NCBI GenBank assembly: GCA_002102555.1
Contig: MCFL01000001.1
Location: 62,001-126,000 of the forward strand
Origin: Catenaria anguillulae PL171
Taxonomy: Eukaryota > Blastocladiomycota > Blastocladiomycetes > Blastocladiales > Catenariaceae
Length of the DNA: 64,000 nt
Direction of reading: 5' to 3'
Below the pieces are notes generated by a model. It ran no database searches. It saw only the letters and a list, made by a program, of their open reading frames with translations, and was not told the DNA's origin. The translations under genes and the position numbers were made by a program. This document shows, piece after piece, positions 63,140 to 64,000 of this stretch (positions are counted from its first letter, which is position 1; every line of letters begins with the position of its first letter).

Positions 63140-64000
63140 TCACATGATGCAACAGTCGCTCTCCTTGACCTTGCCCTTGATACGATCATAGTCTGCGCGG
63201 CGCTCAATAAACTCGTAAACGTCCTCGACACGGAACACGCCCACAAACCGGTTTTGGTCCTTGACGAGCTGCTTGAGGGCGGGCAAGTCGGTCACAATGT
63301 AAATGTTGGACAGTTCCTTGAGTGCCTTGAACATGCGCGACACTTCACCGTTGCGCAAGGTTTCGGCCCACTTGTGGTAGGCGTTGATATCGCTGTGCAT
63401 GTGCAAAAGTCAAGTTAGTTAAGGGCGTGAGCGAAATGCCGGAATAAACAATTGCCTCAACAGGCAAGCATACCACATGAGCCGAAACCCACCCATGACT
63501 GAAATCCGTTGCCGCTTGATATGCTTGCACAAGACGCTAAAGAAGCGCGACCCGACCTCGCCCAAAAACACGTTCAAGATGTTCTTTTCGGCACACGCAC
63601 GCAGCATCTCAATGTGTTTTTCCAAGCACGCCACCGACAACCGGCAGGCATCCGTCGGGCGCGTGTCGGTCATGAGGTCGTCGGGCGGCTCAAAGTCGGA
63701 CGGGTGTTGCTCGGTAAAGAGCAGGAACTCGGTTTGCGACATGAGCGTGATCATGGCACGGTCCAAGCCAGTGGCGACGCAATCGTCAATCACTTTTTCA
63801 AACTTTTTCTTTTCCTGGATCGAGTCTGACAGAAAGTCGTTGAGGTTGACGTAGTTGGCCTGTGGACATGGTTGGGTGTTTGAAGGGGTGAGCGTGTGCG
63901 CGGATGCATGAAAGGTACCCGAAACACAACCAGAACGTACAAGCTCTTCGGTGAAATAAAGGTGGACCATTTGCAGGATGACGTCAACGACTTGAATCAT
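63140..64000 (-). CDS. RCY1: Recyclin-1 (Rcy1/Pof6), C-terminal part, Sec10-like
   Basis: The 3' end of a gene that enters from beyond 64000. Exons: 64000-63941 (partial), 63859-63474 and 63392-63140. The visible sequence is the exocyst Sec10-like region of recyclin: VDVILQMVHLYFTEEL, YVNLNDFLSDSIQEKKKFEK, CVATGLDRAMITLMSQTEFL, CRLSVACLEKHIEMLRACAE, GGFRLMCDINAYHKWAETLR and LKELSNIYIVTDLPALKQLV. It ends KESDCCIM, a CaaX box, which fungal recyclin-1 uses for membrane attachment. Recyclin-1 is an F-box protein acting in endosome-to-Golgi recycling; its F-box would lie outside the window. Confidence 0.82.

Overview
This window is nuclear DNA from a gene-dense eukaryote with short spliceosomal introns (about 50-125 nt, donors mostly GTRCGT or GTATGY, acceptors usually YAG). 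I read it as a zoosporic, early-diverging fungus, most likely Blastocladiomycota (Allomyces/Catenaria-like) or a close relative. The reasons are: fungal-type genes (F1Fo subunit h/Atp14, Vma12, recyclin-1); a HYLS1 centriole/basal-body gene, which fits a flagellated organism; a cobalamin adenosyltransferase, which Dikarya generally lack; a SETD9 gene; and two large proteins built of degenerate ankyrin-like repeats with Leu/Asp-Trp-Trp cores, a type I associate with blastoclad and chytrid genomes. The lineage call is inference. No virus-like element, CRISPR array, rRNA or convincing tRNA was seen.

Layout. 0-8.4 kb: end of a methylcrotonyl-CoA carboxylase beta gene, RAD18, a leucine-rich-repeat gene, and a divergent pair of Trp-Trp ankyrin-like paralogues. 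8.6-18.7 kb: housekeeping block with aminopeptidase P, QCR6, a RidA-family enzyme, VMA12, a disordered protein, ATP synthase subunit h, a mitochondrial rhodanese and mitoribosomal mL38. 18.8-28.6 kb: a same-strand tandem array of about eight paralogous, apparently undescribed small membrane proteins with Gly/Ser/Asp/Cys tails. 29.2-38.5 kb: SETD9, a 3.3-kb gene-poor stretch with a 194-bp tandem duplication, a secreted Cys-containing protein, a RsfS/MALSU1 factor, MMAB and METAP1. 39.3-48.0 kb: two divergent ABCA-type half transporters bracketed by two nearly identical, inverted copies of a CaaX-box gene. 48.8-64 kb: a small secreted protein, DBP8, PP1 catalytic subunit, NADP-isocitrate dehydrogenase, an unknown membrane protein, a sphingomyelin/IPC-synthase-like enzyme, HYLS1 and the 3' end of recyclin-1.

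The most interesting signal is the 18.8-28.6 kb array. Seven members can be modelled with a first coding exon of exactly 25 nt (eight codons plus one base), a phase-1 intron, then one exon encoding a transmembrane helix, a juxtamembrane Cys/Arg/Pro segment, a short conserved motif around Met-Glu-Ala/Ser-Gly and a low-complexity tail usually ending Ser-Cys-Asp. Six carry a related upstream element (core CATGTGAGACAAAAC on the + strand), mostly about 280-335 bp 5' of the start codon. One copy is frameshifted, one has an in-frame stop before its tail, and two tail fragments lie between copies, so the array looks like an actively duplicating and decaying lineage-specific family. Second is the near-identical inverted gene pair around the ABC transporters, which suggests recent duplication or gene conversion.

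Many of the other genes serve mitochondria (MCCC2, QCR6, ATP14, rhodanese, mL38, RsfS factor, MMAB, IDP1). All exon boundaries were placed by eye from reading frame, splice signals and family similarity; no search or alignment program was used.
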